The position numbers and the translations under genes are program-made. The notes under the pieces were generated by a model. It was not told the DNA's origin. It saw only the letters and a program-made list of their open reading frames with translations, and did no database searches. This document shows, one piece after another, positions 44,032-52,942 of a stretch of DNA of 64,000 nt. Source of the DNA: Balneolia bacterium (GTDB lineage: Bacteria > Bacteroidota > Rhodothermia > Balneolales > Cyclonatronaceae). Position 1 is the stretch's first letter. Every line of letters starts with the position of its first letter. The stretch covers positions 42,617 to 106,616 of the forward strand of contig JAIUMA010000004.1 of assembly GCA_022565795.1 (NCBI GenBank), read 5' to 3'.

Positions 44032-44071
44032 TGTTGACACTGTTGACACTGTTGACACTGTTGACACTGTC
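44032..44071 (+). repeat. 9-bp tandem repeat, four copies plus a partial
   Basis: The unit tgttgacac is repeated head to tail at 44032-44067, with tgtc of a fifth copy. It lies between the convergent RNase D and outer-membrane protein genes, 6 bp before the stop codon of the latter. Single related copies occur at 12461 (tgttgacac) and at 50219 (tgttgacac). Confidence 0.95.
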
Positions 44072-44076
44072 TTTCA

Positions 44077-45549
44077 TCAATGGTAGGAGCGAAAAGGAAT
44101 GGCCATCCCGGTGTGCAGGGTGATGGGGTTCATGCCACGACCCAGAAGTGCGGACAGCGTTCCGGCTCCGGCGGTCCAGGTAAGCGCACGCCAAACCGGG
44201 AGGCTGAACTCTGCCCTGGCGCCCGTAAGAAGTCCGCCCAGCGTGTCAACTCCGGCACCGCCACCGGCTCCGATGTAGATTTCACCGGAAATCATGCTTC
44301 GGCCAATAAACGGAAGCGAAATTCCCGGCCCCAGGAGCCCGATCTGATAACCGCCTGCATCACCAATAAACGAAGTGTAGGCCTGACCCGTCACGTAGAA
44401 GCGGTCGCTCAGGAACAGATCCATTCCGGCCTCAATCATATAAACCGGATCATTAGGGTGGTTTGGATTTTTCCGGTAGCCGCTGTTTGGAAGGTGCATC
44501 ACGACTCCGGAGTTGGCTTTCCAGCGATAAGACGTAGTTTCATCTTTACTGACGAACGGGTGATGTAGGTATCGTACCAATCGTGCACCGGGCGCAATGG
44601 TGAGAAAATCACCGTTGAACGAACTCACGCCCATTGCCTCGATTTCGGCTCCGAACTTGCCGAAGAGCGGGACTTCAAGCCCAAGGCCACCCATAAAAAT
44701 CATACCCCCGCCCGTGTTTACGTTTCCGCCGCCTGCGGTGCCAAAACCGGTTGATGCTGAAAGCCGGAAAGGCCGAAGGTTCAGAAAGCCGCGGTAGCCA
44801 ATGAGCCAATCGGCATATCCTTCCGCATCGCCCGAAACCACACCATAGGTCTGGATGAAAGCTTCATGACTTGAAGTACGGGCAAAAGTTACTTCAGCGC
44901 CAAGGGTGTTCATTGTTTGAAGCTCTCTTCTTCCGCCTCTCATGCGGCTTCCCTGCGGAATGTACTGTCGGAAAGCCGGTTTGAAGGCTGCTACCCGAAG
45001 AAAGCTGCCATCCGGATGCCCGGATTTTTCGTGCCCGCCGCTGAGGGCGATATCAAAATCACGGCTTATGCCCAGCGTATAGGCCATAGTCGAAATTGGT
45101 GAGCCGGATACCGACACGTGAGACACCCCGGGCTGTATACGCACGCCCCCAAACGGCTGAATCCATGCCGAAAGGTGATGGCGGAGCATGAGGCCATCAC
45201 CCGAAACCTGAGACGCTCCGCCTCCGCCACCAACAAAGCTACCGAACTGCAAACCGAATGATTGAGAGAAAGGAAGCATCCAGCCTGCTTCGATTCCACC
45301 CACGAAAAAACCGCCGCCTGTGCCGAATGCGGCAGAATAAACGCTGTTGCCGATATAGAGGCCATTCTCAAACCGGTAGGAAAGGGTGAGTGCATTTATG
45401 CCATTGATTTCTGTCTGCCGGTTTTGGAAAACATCGGCACCAAAGGAGAATCTCAGGCCTTCACTGGCTGAAGTTGTTGTCTGGGCTTCAGCAGAATTGT
45501 GATCAAAACATAAAAGCAGGATGGAAATACTGTAAATAAATGTTCTCAA
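44077..45549 (-). CDS. unknown Gly-rich outer-membrane beta-barrel protein
   Basis: A 490-residue protein with a signal peptide of about 22 residues (ending NSAEAQT). The rest is rich in glycine and aromatic residues, with strands ending in aromatics and a C-terminal ...AIPFRSYH, as in outer-membrane barrels. Repeated G-rich segments (AFGTGGGFFVGG, FVGGGGGASQVSG, GTAGGGNVNTGG, YIGAGGGAGVDT) suggest short strand-turn repeats. No known family is recognised. It probably sits in the outer membrane. Transcribed alone. Confidence 0.75.
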   Translation of the reverse strand: MRTFIYSISILLLCFDHNSAEAQTTTSASEGLRFSFGADVFQNRQTEINGINALTLSYRFENGLYIGNSVYSAAFGTGGGFFVGGIEAGWMLPFSQSFGLQFGSFVGGGGGASQVSGDGLMLRHHLSAWIQPFGGVRIQPGVSHVSVSGSPISTMAYTLGISRDFDIALSGGHEKSGHPDGSFLRVAAFKPAFRQYIPQGSRMRGGRRELQTMNTLGAEVTFARTSSHEAFIQTYGVVSGDAEGYADWLIGYRGFLNLRPFRLSASTGFGTAGGGNVNTGGGMIFMGGLGLEVPLFGKFGAEIEAMGVSSFNGDFLTIAPGARLVRYLHHPFVSKDETTSYRWKANSGVVMHLPNSGYRKNPNHPNDPVYMIEAGMDLFLSDRFYVTGQAYTSFIGDAGGYQIGLLGPGISLPFIGRSMISGEIYIGAGGGAGVDTLGGLLTGARAEFSLPVWRALTWTAGAGTLSALLGRGMNPITLHTGMAIPFRSYH

Positions 45550-45832
45550 AAGAGGAAGTCGCTTTCAGTTGCCGATTAATTTATGGGGAATCTCAAAAAA
45601 ATTAAGATTCTGTAATAAAGGTTGGCTTAAGGTATGGAAAGATACGATTCATTGCATAGCGGGAAGCTTCAGAAAATAGAAATCATAAAAATTCTGAGCG
45701 TAATGACAGCAACATTTCGATGGACTGGTAATAAGGAAGCGTATCTTTATGTGCGGTAAAGAGTTCAGTTTTTACTGAAACAGTTGGTGTATGACTGGTG
45801 TTATACCGGAGTGTTTTACTACCATCACAAAT

Positions 45833-47050
45833 ATGTCTCAGAAAAATAAAATTACAGAAGACGAGCTCAAGGGACTTTCGGCATTGGTACGCGATTCGGT
45901 TGTTCATACGTCTGATCTGGCCGAAGAGCTGAACAGACGCATTGTGGAGCCACCCGGAATTCCGTCGACTCCGGTGCAGCGTCTGATCAATACGATTAGC
46001 GGCATGGTGTATAGTATCGTACGCAGCTCTGCAAACCTTGCCGGCCGCGGAGTTGAGAAATCTGTAGATAAGCTTCACCTTTCCTTTGAGACACGTCTGT
46101 CTGCAGCGCATAAGGAAGCCGTTCAGGCTGTTATGAACGGTATTCTTGGTGATTATCTGGTGGAGAAAAAGAATCCGCTGGCGGTATATATGGAGTTTAG
46201 ATACGCTGGTAAATCGTTTGACACGGAACCTGAAGCCATACGGCAAACCTACCCGGAATTAAACGGCAACATTATACTCTATGTGCACGGACTGTGCATG
46301 AGCGACAATAACTGGAGCAGGGATAATGAGAGTCAGCCTGAGCTGCTTGCAGAAAAGCTGAACATGACGCCCGTATACCTGCACTACAACAGCGGGCTTC
46401 ATATTTCCGAAAACGGAAAACAACTTAATGTAAAGCTCGGTGAGCTCGTGAAAGCCTGGCCGGTGCCGGTTGAAAAACTCATATTAATAACCCACAGCAT
46501 GGGAGGGCTGATAACCAGAAGCGCCTGTTATTATGCAAGTGATGAACAGGAACAGGAGCCATGGTTACAACTTCTTGACAAGGTTGTCTTTCTGGGCACC
46601 CCCCATCACGGTTCACCGCTTGAGCGAATGGGTAATTATGTGGACTATTTCCTGGACGCTACGCCCTTTACCCGCCCGTTCTCGCGAATTGGAAAAATGC
46701 GGAGCCCAGGCATTACGGATCTGCGGTTTGGTACCATAACCGAAAGTGACTGGAAGACGCATGACCGGTTCGAAAAAAGAAAAGATGAACGATTACACAT
46801 CCCATTGGCAGAAAATGCAGAGTATTATGCCGTGGCCGCGCTTACCGGCAGAAAAGAAGATGCCCTGAAAAGCCGGCTTCTCGGAGACGGACTTGTCCCT
46901 CAGGACAGTGCCCTTGGTATACACGATGACCCAGCAAAATCGCTCACCTTTCTCCCTGGGCATACGCGTACGTTCAGGAATGTGAGCCATTTTGAGCTTC
47001 TGTACAACAAGCGCGTCTGGAAACAGCTTGAGCTATGGCTGCGGCCATAA
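45833..47050 (+). CDS. alpha/beta-hydrolase esterase/lipase-like protein
   Basis: About 405 residues from the ATG 45833; an in-frame ATG at 45791 is less likely because the intervening residues look random. The oxyanion region is LYVHGLCMSDNNW, the nucleophile is the Ser of ITHSMGGLITRSA, and a FLGTPHHGSPLER block follows. This is the pattern of PGAP1-like/lipase (GPI-inositol-deacylase-like) hydrolases. The catalytic His is probably in NVSHFELLYN near the end. No signal peptide, so cytoplasmic or peripheral. Natural substrate unknown. Confidence 0.88.
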   Translation: MSQKNKITEDELKGLSALVRDSVVHTSDLAEELNRRIVEPPGIPSTPVQRLINTISGMVYSIVRSSANLAGRGVEKSVDKLHLSFETRLSAAHKEAVQAVMNGILGDYLVEKKNPLAVYMEFRYAGKSFDTEPEAIRQTYPELNGNIILYVHGLCMSDNNWSRDNESQPELLAEKLNMTPVYLHYNSGLHISENGKQLNVKLGELVKAWPVPVEKLILITHSMGGLITRSACYYASDEQEQEPWLQLLDKVVFLGTPHHGSPLERMGNYVDYFLDATPFTRPFSRIGKMRSPGITDLRFGTITESDWKTHDRFEKRKDERLHIPLAENAEYYAVAALTGRKEDALKSRLLGDGLVPQDSALGIHDDPAKSLTFLPGHTRTFRNVSHFELLYNKRVWKQLELWLRP

Positions 47051-47090
47051 GGATTACGGAAAACAGATGCATTCAGCTCAAAACCCCGGA

Positions 47091-47630
47091 CTACCCCAAA
47101 ATCCAGTTACCTTTTTTATCCTTGCGGGCGCCCGTGAATCCAGCATGAGAGAACAGCCGCTGACGCAACACCAGCGCCATAACTGCTGACAAAAGCAGGA
47201 AAATTACTTCGAATGTGGTTAGCCTTAAGAAATAAAGAAGGACTGTTAAGAATGCTAATAAAGAGTGTACCTGCAGTAAAGCTCCGTTGGCACCTGACAA
47301 ATATCGGGACCATGCCACTACTCCAAGCCCGAGCATCACCCTCACCACAATCCAGACGCTATCCTCAGGGCTATGATTATACAGGCCAAAAGCATATACA
47401 AACTGGAATATGCCAATCAAAGCTGTGGTGGCCACAAGCATGTAGATAAGCGTTATGGAATCTGCTCTTTTTTGAGGGTCCGGGGTAAAGGCAATCATGT
47501 TTGCCAGCGATTTCTCATCGTAATACTGTTCTTTTAATACGCTCAGGATTTCCTGGCGGCTAACCCCTTCTTCAAGCCTGCGCTCAATGAACTCTCCCGC
47601 TTTTTTCCGATCAATAGATTTTTTTGACAT
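47091..47630 (-). CDS. unknown membrane protein
   Basis: A 179-residue protein. The first 55 residues form a charged cytoplasmic helical part (SIDRKKAGEFIERRLEEGVS ... YYDEKSLANMIAFTPD). Four membrane helices follow at about 58-77, 92-108, 120-138 and 140-155. It ends in a basic tail (GFTGARKDKKGNWILG). I recognise no family. The N-terminal unit looks like a short helical protein-contact module found in other small membrane proteins of this phylum, but that is a weak impression. Its stop is 41 bp from the convergent esterase stop. Confidence 0.7.
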   Translation of the reverse strand: MSKKSIDRKKAGEFIERRLEEGVSRQEILSVLKEQYYDEKSLANMIAFTPDPQKRADSITLIYMLVATTALIGIFQFVYAFGLYNHSPEDSVWIVVRVMLGLGVVAWSRYLSGANGALLQVHSLLAFLTVLLYFLRLTTFEVIFLLLSAVMALVLRQRLFSHAGFTGARKDKKGNWILG

Positions 47631-47893
47631 ACTTCGGGGGCTTTGGCTGGGGTTTATGTGACGATTGAAATTGTTCCGGTAGATGAATCGGTATCAAGCT
47701 GAAAATAGTTAAAAATAAATAAATTAGCCTGTTCAAAATTCTTCTGCACCATTACTCAGATGCAAGCTGGAAATACCCGGAATTTAATCAGTTCAGTTGC
47801 CGGTTCGAAGGGAATTGTTGATGAAGAGGTGGAGGGTGTTCCGGAACTTCCAGGCAGGAGTTTGTTTTTGATGTTGCTGATACAAAATAAAAA
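47631..47893. other. gene-free spacer before the tRNA
   Basis: Short frames cross this stretch, but none has a coherent domain or start signal. Nothing is recognisable until the tRNA terminator. Confidence 0.6.
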
Positions 47894-47921
47894 AGCCGTT
47901 CAAAATTCCTTCCGAACGGCT
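47894..47921 (-). terminator. terminator of tRNA-Arg
   Basis: An 8-bp stem (agccgttc / gaacggct) with a 12-nt loop is followed on the minus strand by TTTTTTATTTTG. It lies 33 bp beyond the tRNA 3' end. Confidence 0.85.
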
Positions 47922-47954
47922 CGAAATACAAAAAATCAAGTTCTTGTAAGTTTG

Positions 47955-48028
47955 TACACCCGAGAGGATTCGAACCTCTAACCGCCTGATTCGTAGTCAG
48001 GTACTCTATCCAGTTGAGCTACGGGTGC
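47955..48028 (-). tRNA. tRNA-Arg, anticodon ACG
   Basis: A 74-nt cloverleaf on the minus strand. Acceptor arms GCACCCG / CGGGTGT pair with a G-U at the first position and discriminator A at 47955. The D arm AGCTC...GAGT, anticodon stem-loop CTGACTACGAATCAG (anticodon ACG) and T arm GAGGTTCGAATCCTC are intact. The CCA end is not encoded. ACG is read as ICG after editing and covers CGU, CGC and CGA. Confidence 0.97.
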
Positions 48029-48179
48029 ATCGCATTTGAATGCAGATACCAAATATAAGAGCTTTTTCATCTGAAATCAATACCTTTTCTGAAAGTTGAC
48101 TCAGCTCGGAAATAACACCCTCCCGCAACATACGGCAGGAGGATAATTCGGCAGTTATACTGAAAGCGATATTAGTGGT

Positions 48180-49718
48180 TTACCCGAGCCAGCCCTCGCG
48201 GTCGAGGCTTCTGTACTGAACGGCTTCCGCGAGGTGATGGCCGCGTATCTCTTCACTTCGCTCCAAATCGGCTATGGTGCGTGCTACTTTCAGGATGCGG
48301 TCGTACGCCCTGGCCGATAGTCCGAGTGAGGTCATCGCTTTTTTGAGGATGCCCGAACCGGCTTCATCAATCCGGCAGATTTTGCGGACCATTCTTGAGC
48401 TCATCTGCGCATTGCAGTGTACGTCCATCCCTATAAAACGCTGCTGCTGAATTTCGCGACAGGCAATAACGCGATCCCGAATGGGACCGGAGCTTTCACC
48501 CTGAGCCTTCTGGGACAGCTCATCGAAACTGACTTTGTTAACCTCCACATGAAGGTCGATGCGGTCGAGCAACGGCCCGCTGATTTTACTCAGGTAGCGA
48601 TGCATTTGTCCGCTTGAGCTTCCTTCGGGGCTGTCCGGATCGTACCAGTCGCCACTGGGTGAGGGGTTCATTGAAGCTACCAGCATTATTTTGCTTGGGT
48701 AGCTAACGGTCATTCGGGCGCGGGAAATGGTTACGAAGCCATCTTCAAGCGGCTGTCGCATTACCTCCAGAGCCTTGCGCTGAAACTCGGGAAGCTCATC
48801 AAGAAAAAGTACACCGTTATGAGCCAGAGAGATTTCCCCCGGCATGGGAATGCTTCCTCCCCCGACCAGCGCTACATCAGAGATGGTGTGATGAGGCGAC
48901 CTGAACGGTCTTTTTGTAACGATAGCGCTGCCGGATTTCATCATTCCGGAGACGGAGTGGATTTTCGTAGTTTCAAGTGCTTCATTGAGTGAAAGCGGCG
49001 GAAGTATAGTCGGAAGCCTTCTGGCGAGCATGGTCTTGCCTGAGCCGGGAGGCCCAACCATCACCATGTTATGGCCACCGGCAGCGGCTACTTCCATCGC
49101 ACGCTTTACGTTTTCCTGACCCTTTACGTCAGAAAAGTCAACGATATATTCCGACTGCTCCTTTTCGAAAATGCTCTTTACGTTAATACGGAGAGGCTGG
49201 ATTTCGTCAGAGCCGTTGTACCAGTTCATTACTTCGTTCAGATTGGTGCAGCCGATTACGTTCAGACCTTCGACCACAGCCGCCTCTCCCGCGTTTTCTT
49301 TTGGAAGGATGATGTGCTCAAAGCCTTTTCTACGCGCCTCAACGGCAATCGGAAGCACGCCTTTTACAGGACGTAGCGTGCCGTCGAGCGCAAGTTCACC
49401 CAGGTTCAGGGTTTTGTCGACACGGTTATTTCGTATTTGTCGCGTAACGAGGAGCTGCCCCACGGCGATGGATAAATCGAAGGCGCTGCCTTCTTTCGGC
49501 AGGTCGGCCGGTGCAAGACTCACGGTTACAATGCCCTGTGCAACTTCTTTGCCGGCAGACTGAATTGCTGCCGATACGCGGTCCCTGCTCTCGCTTACTG
49601 CACGGTCGGGCAGGCCAACCAGCGAATAGTAGTCTTTCCCGAATTTCAGATGAACTTCAACGTCGATAATGTGCGCGTCGACCCCATAGGTTGAAGCGCA
49701 GTAGGTATGTGCCAGCAT
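48180..49718 (-). CDS. comM: YifB/ComM-family Mg-chelatase-like AAA ATPase
   Basis: A 512-residue protein with three parts: an N-terminal Lon-protease-like domain (about residues 1-170), a Mg-chelatase-type AAA+ core (Walker A GPPGSGKT, then HNGVLFLDELPEF for Walker B) and a C-terminal helical domain with SARAYDRILKVARTIADL. ComM is a hexameric helicase that drives branch migration during natural transformation. Length and order are normal. It lies 151 bp from the tRNA on the same strand but has no obvious operon partner. Confidence 0.95.
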   Translation of the reverse strand: MLAHTYCASTYGVDAHIIDVEVHLKFGKDYYSLVGLPDRAVSESRDRVSAAIQSAGKEVAQGIVTVSLAPADLPKEGSAFDLSIAVGQLLVTRQIRNNRVDKTLNLGELALDGTLRPVKGVLPIAVEARRKGFEHIILPKENAGEAAVVEGLNVIGCTNLNEVMNWYNGSDEIQPLRINVKSIFEKEQSEYIVDFSDVKGQENVKRAMEVAAAGGHNMVMVGPPGSGKTMLARRLPTILPPLSLNEALETTKIHSVSGMMKSGSAIVTKRPFRSPHHTISDVALVGGGSIPMPGEISLAHNGVLFLDELPEFQRKALEVMRQPLEDGFVTISRARMTVSYPSKIMLVASMNPSPSGDWYDPDSPEGSSSGQMHRYLSKISGPLLDRIDLHVEVNKVSFDELSQKAQGESSGPIRDRVIACREIQQQRFIGMDVHCNAQMSSRMVRKICRIDEAGSGILKKAMTSLGLSARAYDRILKVARTIADLERSEEIRGHHLAEAVQYRSLDREGWLG

Positions 49719-49845
49719 AACTTATTTTCTCCATACGTTTGGGTAAAAGCCGGAAAGCCTTCACCGTATCATTTTTTATTTCTTTACGTATAGAGAGTCA
49801 GATTGGGCACAAACCTTACACAATCAAGTACAAAAGGTGAAAATT

Positions 49846-50169
49846 ATGGCAACACGCATATTCGAAGATATCAGAAACAACGGCGAGCAGGTTCTGCAGG
49901 AAATTCGCGAAATCATCCGCGAAGGCAACGCACGCAAGGTTATGGTCGTAAATAAAAACGGCAAAACGCTCTTTGAGGCTCCGCTCACTATTGGCTCCGT
50001 TGGTGCCGGCGGATTGTTTCTGCTTCATCCAATAATCAGTGCGGTTGGTGCTTTTATCATGCTCTCAAACGACGTGAAAGTAGTCGTTGAACGCTATCCG
50101 GACGCTGATAAAAACGGCAGGGATGAGCATGAAATTGAAGCTGACTTCATACCGATACATGAGGATTAG
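49846..50169 (+). CDS. DUF4342-family protein
   Basis: About 107 residues from the ATG at 49846; an in-frame GTG at 49837 is less likely, since it falls in the aaaggtg that could serve as ribosome-binding site. The blocks REGNARKVMVVNKNGKTLFEAPLTIG and LFLLHPIISAVGAFIMLSNDVKVVVE match DUF4342, whose members pair a short helical start with one hydrophobic segment. Function is unknown. Transcribed alone, with a terminator 75 bp after the stop. Confidence 0.85.
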   Translation: MATRIFEDIRNNGEQVLQEIREIIREGNARKVMVVNKNGKTLFEAPLTIGSVGAGGLFLLHPIISAVGAFIMLSNDVKVVVERYPDADKNGRDEHEIEADFIPIHED

Positions 50170-50244
50170 TTTTTAGCAAGGTGAAGGCATTCGAACCTGC
50201 CGCTTCCCTAAGCCGGTTGTTGACACAGACAGCACTACCCATAA

Positions 50245-50279
50245 AAAAGCCCGCGGCTCTATAGAACCGACGGGCTTTT
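50245..50279. terminator. bidirectional terminator
   Basis: The arms aaaagcccg and cgggctttt form a 9-bp stem with a 17-nt partly paired loop. It lies between the convergent DUF4342 and small membrane protein genes and has T-runs on both strands. Confidence 0.85.
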
Positions 50280-50300
50280 GGGCATGGAATAAGAATTTCC

Positions 50301-50561
50301 TCAGGCAATTTTATCTTTTAACGACTCTATCTCTGATTTCAGCTTTTCTGCTTCGTCATCATAGCCTAGCTCTCTGAGTTTGAGCAGGTAGATTCCGAGC
50401 AGGAAAAAAGTTGGTGCCCATAGTCCTACAAAATTTCCAAAACGTTCTGCATGTGCTCTTTCTTCGGGATCCTTTCCTTTCTCTTTAGCCCAGGTCAGAA
50501 CAGTAAGTCCGATTGAAGCAAAGCCTAAACCTATAGATGTATGTGCTAGTTTCTCTAACAT
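50301..50561 (-). CDS. small unknown membrane protein
   Basis: An 86-residue protein with two membrane segments (about residues 8-24 and 45-62) and an acidic, coiled-coil-like tail (LRELGYDDEAEKLKSEIESLKDKIA). It resembles YiaA/YrhC-like small proteins only loosely; I assign no family. Upstream of the ATG a ribosome-binding-like AGAGGT lies at a good distance. It faces a bidirectional terminator. Confidence 0.7.
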   Translation of the reverse strand: MLEKLAHTSIGLGFASIGLTVLTWAKEKGKDPEERAHAERFGNFVGLWAPTFFLLGIYLLKLRELGYDDEAEKLKSEIESLKDKIA

Positions 50562-50661
50562 AATTAACCTCTCTTTTGGTTATAATTTGTCTTTTATTAC
50601 CAACGGGGTCTATGTTAGATTCGTTTCATACAGCTGTTAAATGAGGCTTTATGATATCTAA

Positions 50662-52842
50662 TCAGATGCGCTTCAAGCCGATACGCTGACGCTGAATATC
50701 TACGGTACTCACCTCAACTTCAATCACATCACCCACGGCAACTTCATCCAGTACGTTCTCGACCCGTTTGCCGTCGGCACGCATGGCAGAAATGTGAAGC
50801 AGCCCGTCGACCTTCACGCCAATATCCACAAAAGCACCAAAATCGACCACGTTGCGAACGGTTCCCTGGAGCCGTGTGCCCTCTGTAAGATCTTCGATTT
50901 TAAGCACATCCTGACGTAGAAGAGGCTTAGGAAGATCCTCGCGCGGGTCGCGGCCGGGTTTAAGAAGGTTTTCAATGATGAGCTCAAGGGTTGGCTCACC
51001 AATCTCAAGTTCTTTGGCCAGCTCGCTGGTTTTCAGGTTCTGCAGTTTTATCGGAAGTGTGTCCTTTTCATCGGGCAGTTTTTTGAGGTCTATCCCGAGC
51101 CGTGCGCAAAGCTTTTCTGTAGCCTCGTAGCTTTCCGGGTGAATGGCGGTATTATCCAGAGGATTGGGGGATTCGGGAATACGAAGAAACCCGGCCGCCT
51201 GTTGATAGCGAAACGGACCCACGCCCGGCACGTCCTGAAGCTGGTCGCGGTTCTCAAACTTTCCGATTTTTGAGCGGTGATCCACAACCTTCTTAGCTAC
51301 AGTTTTGCTCATCCCGGATACGTAGGCCATTAGTGCAGCGCTCGCGGTGTTTAGGTTTACACCAACATGGTTTACGCAGCTTTCCACTACGTCACCAAGG
51401 CTTCGCATCAGCTTCACCTGGTTAACATCATGCTGGTATAGTCCAACACCAATCGACTTCGGATCTATCTTTACAAGCTCAGCCAGAGGGTCCTGCACGC
51501 GTCGGGCGATAGAGATGTTTCCGCGCTGCGGGGCATCCAGATCGGGAAACTCTTCACGGGCTTCTTCCGATGCGGAGTAGACCGATGCTCCGGCCTCACT
51601 GGTAACCATATACGCAATTTCGAGATCAGGATCAGCGGCGCGCATATCGCCGATAAGTTCGGCTACAACCAGCTCGGTTTCACGGCTTCCGGTTCCATTA
51701 CCGATTGCGATAAGCTCCACGTTGTATTTTTGGATGAGCTTGCCGAGCGTTGCTTTGGCTTCAGCGATCTTGCTGAAAGGAGGAGTAGGAAAAACCGTGG
51801 TACCTTCCATGTAGGCTCCGGTCTGATCCACCACGGCCACCTTGCAGCCCGTGCGGTAGGCCGGATCGATTCCCATCACCATTTTAGTCGAAAACGGTGG
51901 CTGAAGCAGCAGGTTACGCACATTTTCAGCAAAAATACTGATGGCGTGCTCGCCGGCGGCATCCGAAAGTTCGGAACGGATTTCGCGGCTCATAGACGGA
52001 TAGAGCAGGCGTTTCCATGCGTCCGCGATGGCGTCTTCGAGCTCCTCGACAAAAATCGAGTCGTCGTTGGTGATGATGATGGTGTCAATTTCTTCCAGTG
52101 TGCGCTCTTCCCAGATATCCAGCTTTACGCTAAGAATGCCTTCACGCTCCCCCCGGTCGAGCGCCAGCGTCTGGTAGGGCTTCAGGTATTTGAGCTTACA
52201 GTTGAAGTCGTAATAGGTTTCGTAAGTTTTCTTTTCATCCGCGCTGTCATCCACTTTTTTGCTGATAATGGAACCAAAATTTCGAAGCTGATCGCGCAGC
52301 ATGTCGCGGACTTCAAGATGCTGACTCACGCGCTCGGCTACGATATCGCGGGCTCCTGCGAGCACGTCGTCTATGGTAGGGAGTTCTTTTTCGGAATCGA
52401 TGTAAGGCGTGGCGATTTCTTCAACCTCGCCCTGTTCGGTCTGCTGCTCCCAGATAAGGTCGGCCAGCGGCTCAAGTCCGCGCTCAATGGCAACGGAAGC
52501 GCGGGTTTTGCGCTTGGGTTTGTAAGGTAGGTAGAGATCTTCAAGCGTGGTGAGGTCAGTAGCTTCAAGAATGCTTTTCTCCAGTTCAGGAGTGAGTTTA
52601 TCCTGTTTTTTGATGCTCTCCAGAATAGTTGCTCGTCTCTGCTCCATCAGGCGGCGGAACTCTAGCTCATCGCGAAGGGTGCGCAGCTGGACTTCATCGA
52701 GTCCGCCGGTGACCTCCTGCCGGTAGCGCGCGATGAAGGGAATAGTGGCGCCTTCATCGAAAAGCTCGGCTGCTTTGGCTACTTGCTTAACGGAAAACTG
52801 AAGATTGGTAGCTATAGTCTGAAATATCTGCGTATCAGTCAT
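50662..52842 (-). CDS. tex: Tex-family RNA-binding transcription accessory protein
   Basis: A 726-residue protein with the Tex domain order: N-terminal helical region (about 1-190), YqgF/RNase H-like domain with GIDPAYRTGCKVAVVD and GNGTGSRETE (about 325-460), helix-hairpin-helix (VAKKVVDHRSKIGKFENRDQ and DVPGVGPFRYQQAAGFLRI, about 500-560), and a C-terminal S1 domain (GTVRNVVDFGAFVDIGVKVD, about 655-725). Tex binds nucleic acid and transcription complexes and is widely conserved, with a role in tolerating stress. Complete. Cytoplasmic. Confidence 0.96.
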   Translation of the reverse strand: MTDTQIFQTIATNLQFSVKQVAKAAELFDEGATIPFIARYRQEVTGGLDEVQLRTLRDELEFRRLMEQRRATILESIKKQDKLTPELEKSILEATDLTTLEDLYLPYKPKRKTRASVAIERGLEPLADLIWEQQTEQGEVEEIATPYIDSEKELPTIDDVLAGARDIVAERVSQHLEVRDMLRDQLRNFGSIISKKVDDSADEKKTYETYYDFNCKLKYLKPYQTLALDRGEREGILSVKLDIWEERTLEEIDTIIITNDDSIFVEELEDAIADAWKRLLYPSMSREIRSELSDAAGEHAISIFAENVRNLLLQPPFSTKMVMGIDPAYRTGCKVAVVDQTGAYMEGTTVFPTPPFSKIAEAKATLGKLIQKYNVELIAIGNGTGSRETELVVAELIGDMRAADPDLEIAYMVTSEAGASVYSASEEAREEFPDLDAPQRGNISIARRVQDPLAELVKIDPKSIGVGLYQHDVNQVKLMRSLGDVVESCVNHVGVNLNTASAALMAYVSGMSKTVAKKVVDHRSKIGKFENRDQLQDVPGVGPFRYQQAAGFLRIPESPNPLDNTAIHPESYEATEKLCARLGIDLKKLPDEKDTLPIKLQNLKTSELAKELEIGEPTLELIIENLLKPGRDPREDLPKPLLRQDVLKIEDLTEGTRLQGTVRNVVDFGAFVDIGVKVDGLLHISAMRADGKRVENVLDEVAVGDVIEVEVSTVDIQRQRIGLKRI

Positions 52843-52942
52843 TGAAATCGGTTCGGAAAATTAAAAATGAAGCAGTTTTGAAGTCGCCAAAGATAGGGAA
52901 TCTGTGACAATCCGTGGCAGTTTTTTGTATAAATAGGAGATA

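Noticed and set aside
44032..44071. Tandem TTGACA hexamers as a multiple promoter.
   Set aside because: No -10 element follows, both neighbouring genes converge here, and the regular 9-bp unit points to a tandem repeat.
47760..47981. A 73-codon frame on the plus strand upstream of the tRNA.
   Set aside because: It runs through the tRNA terminator and into the tRNA gene on the other strand, with no domain or good start.
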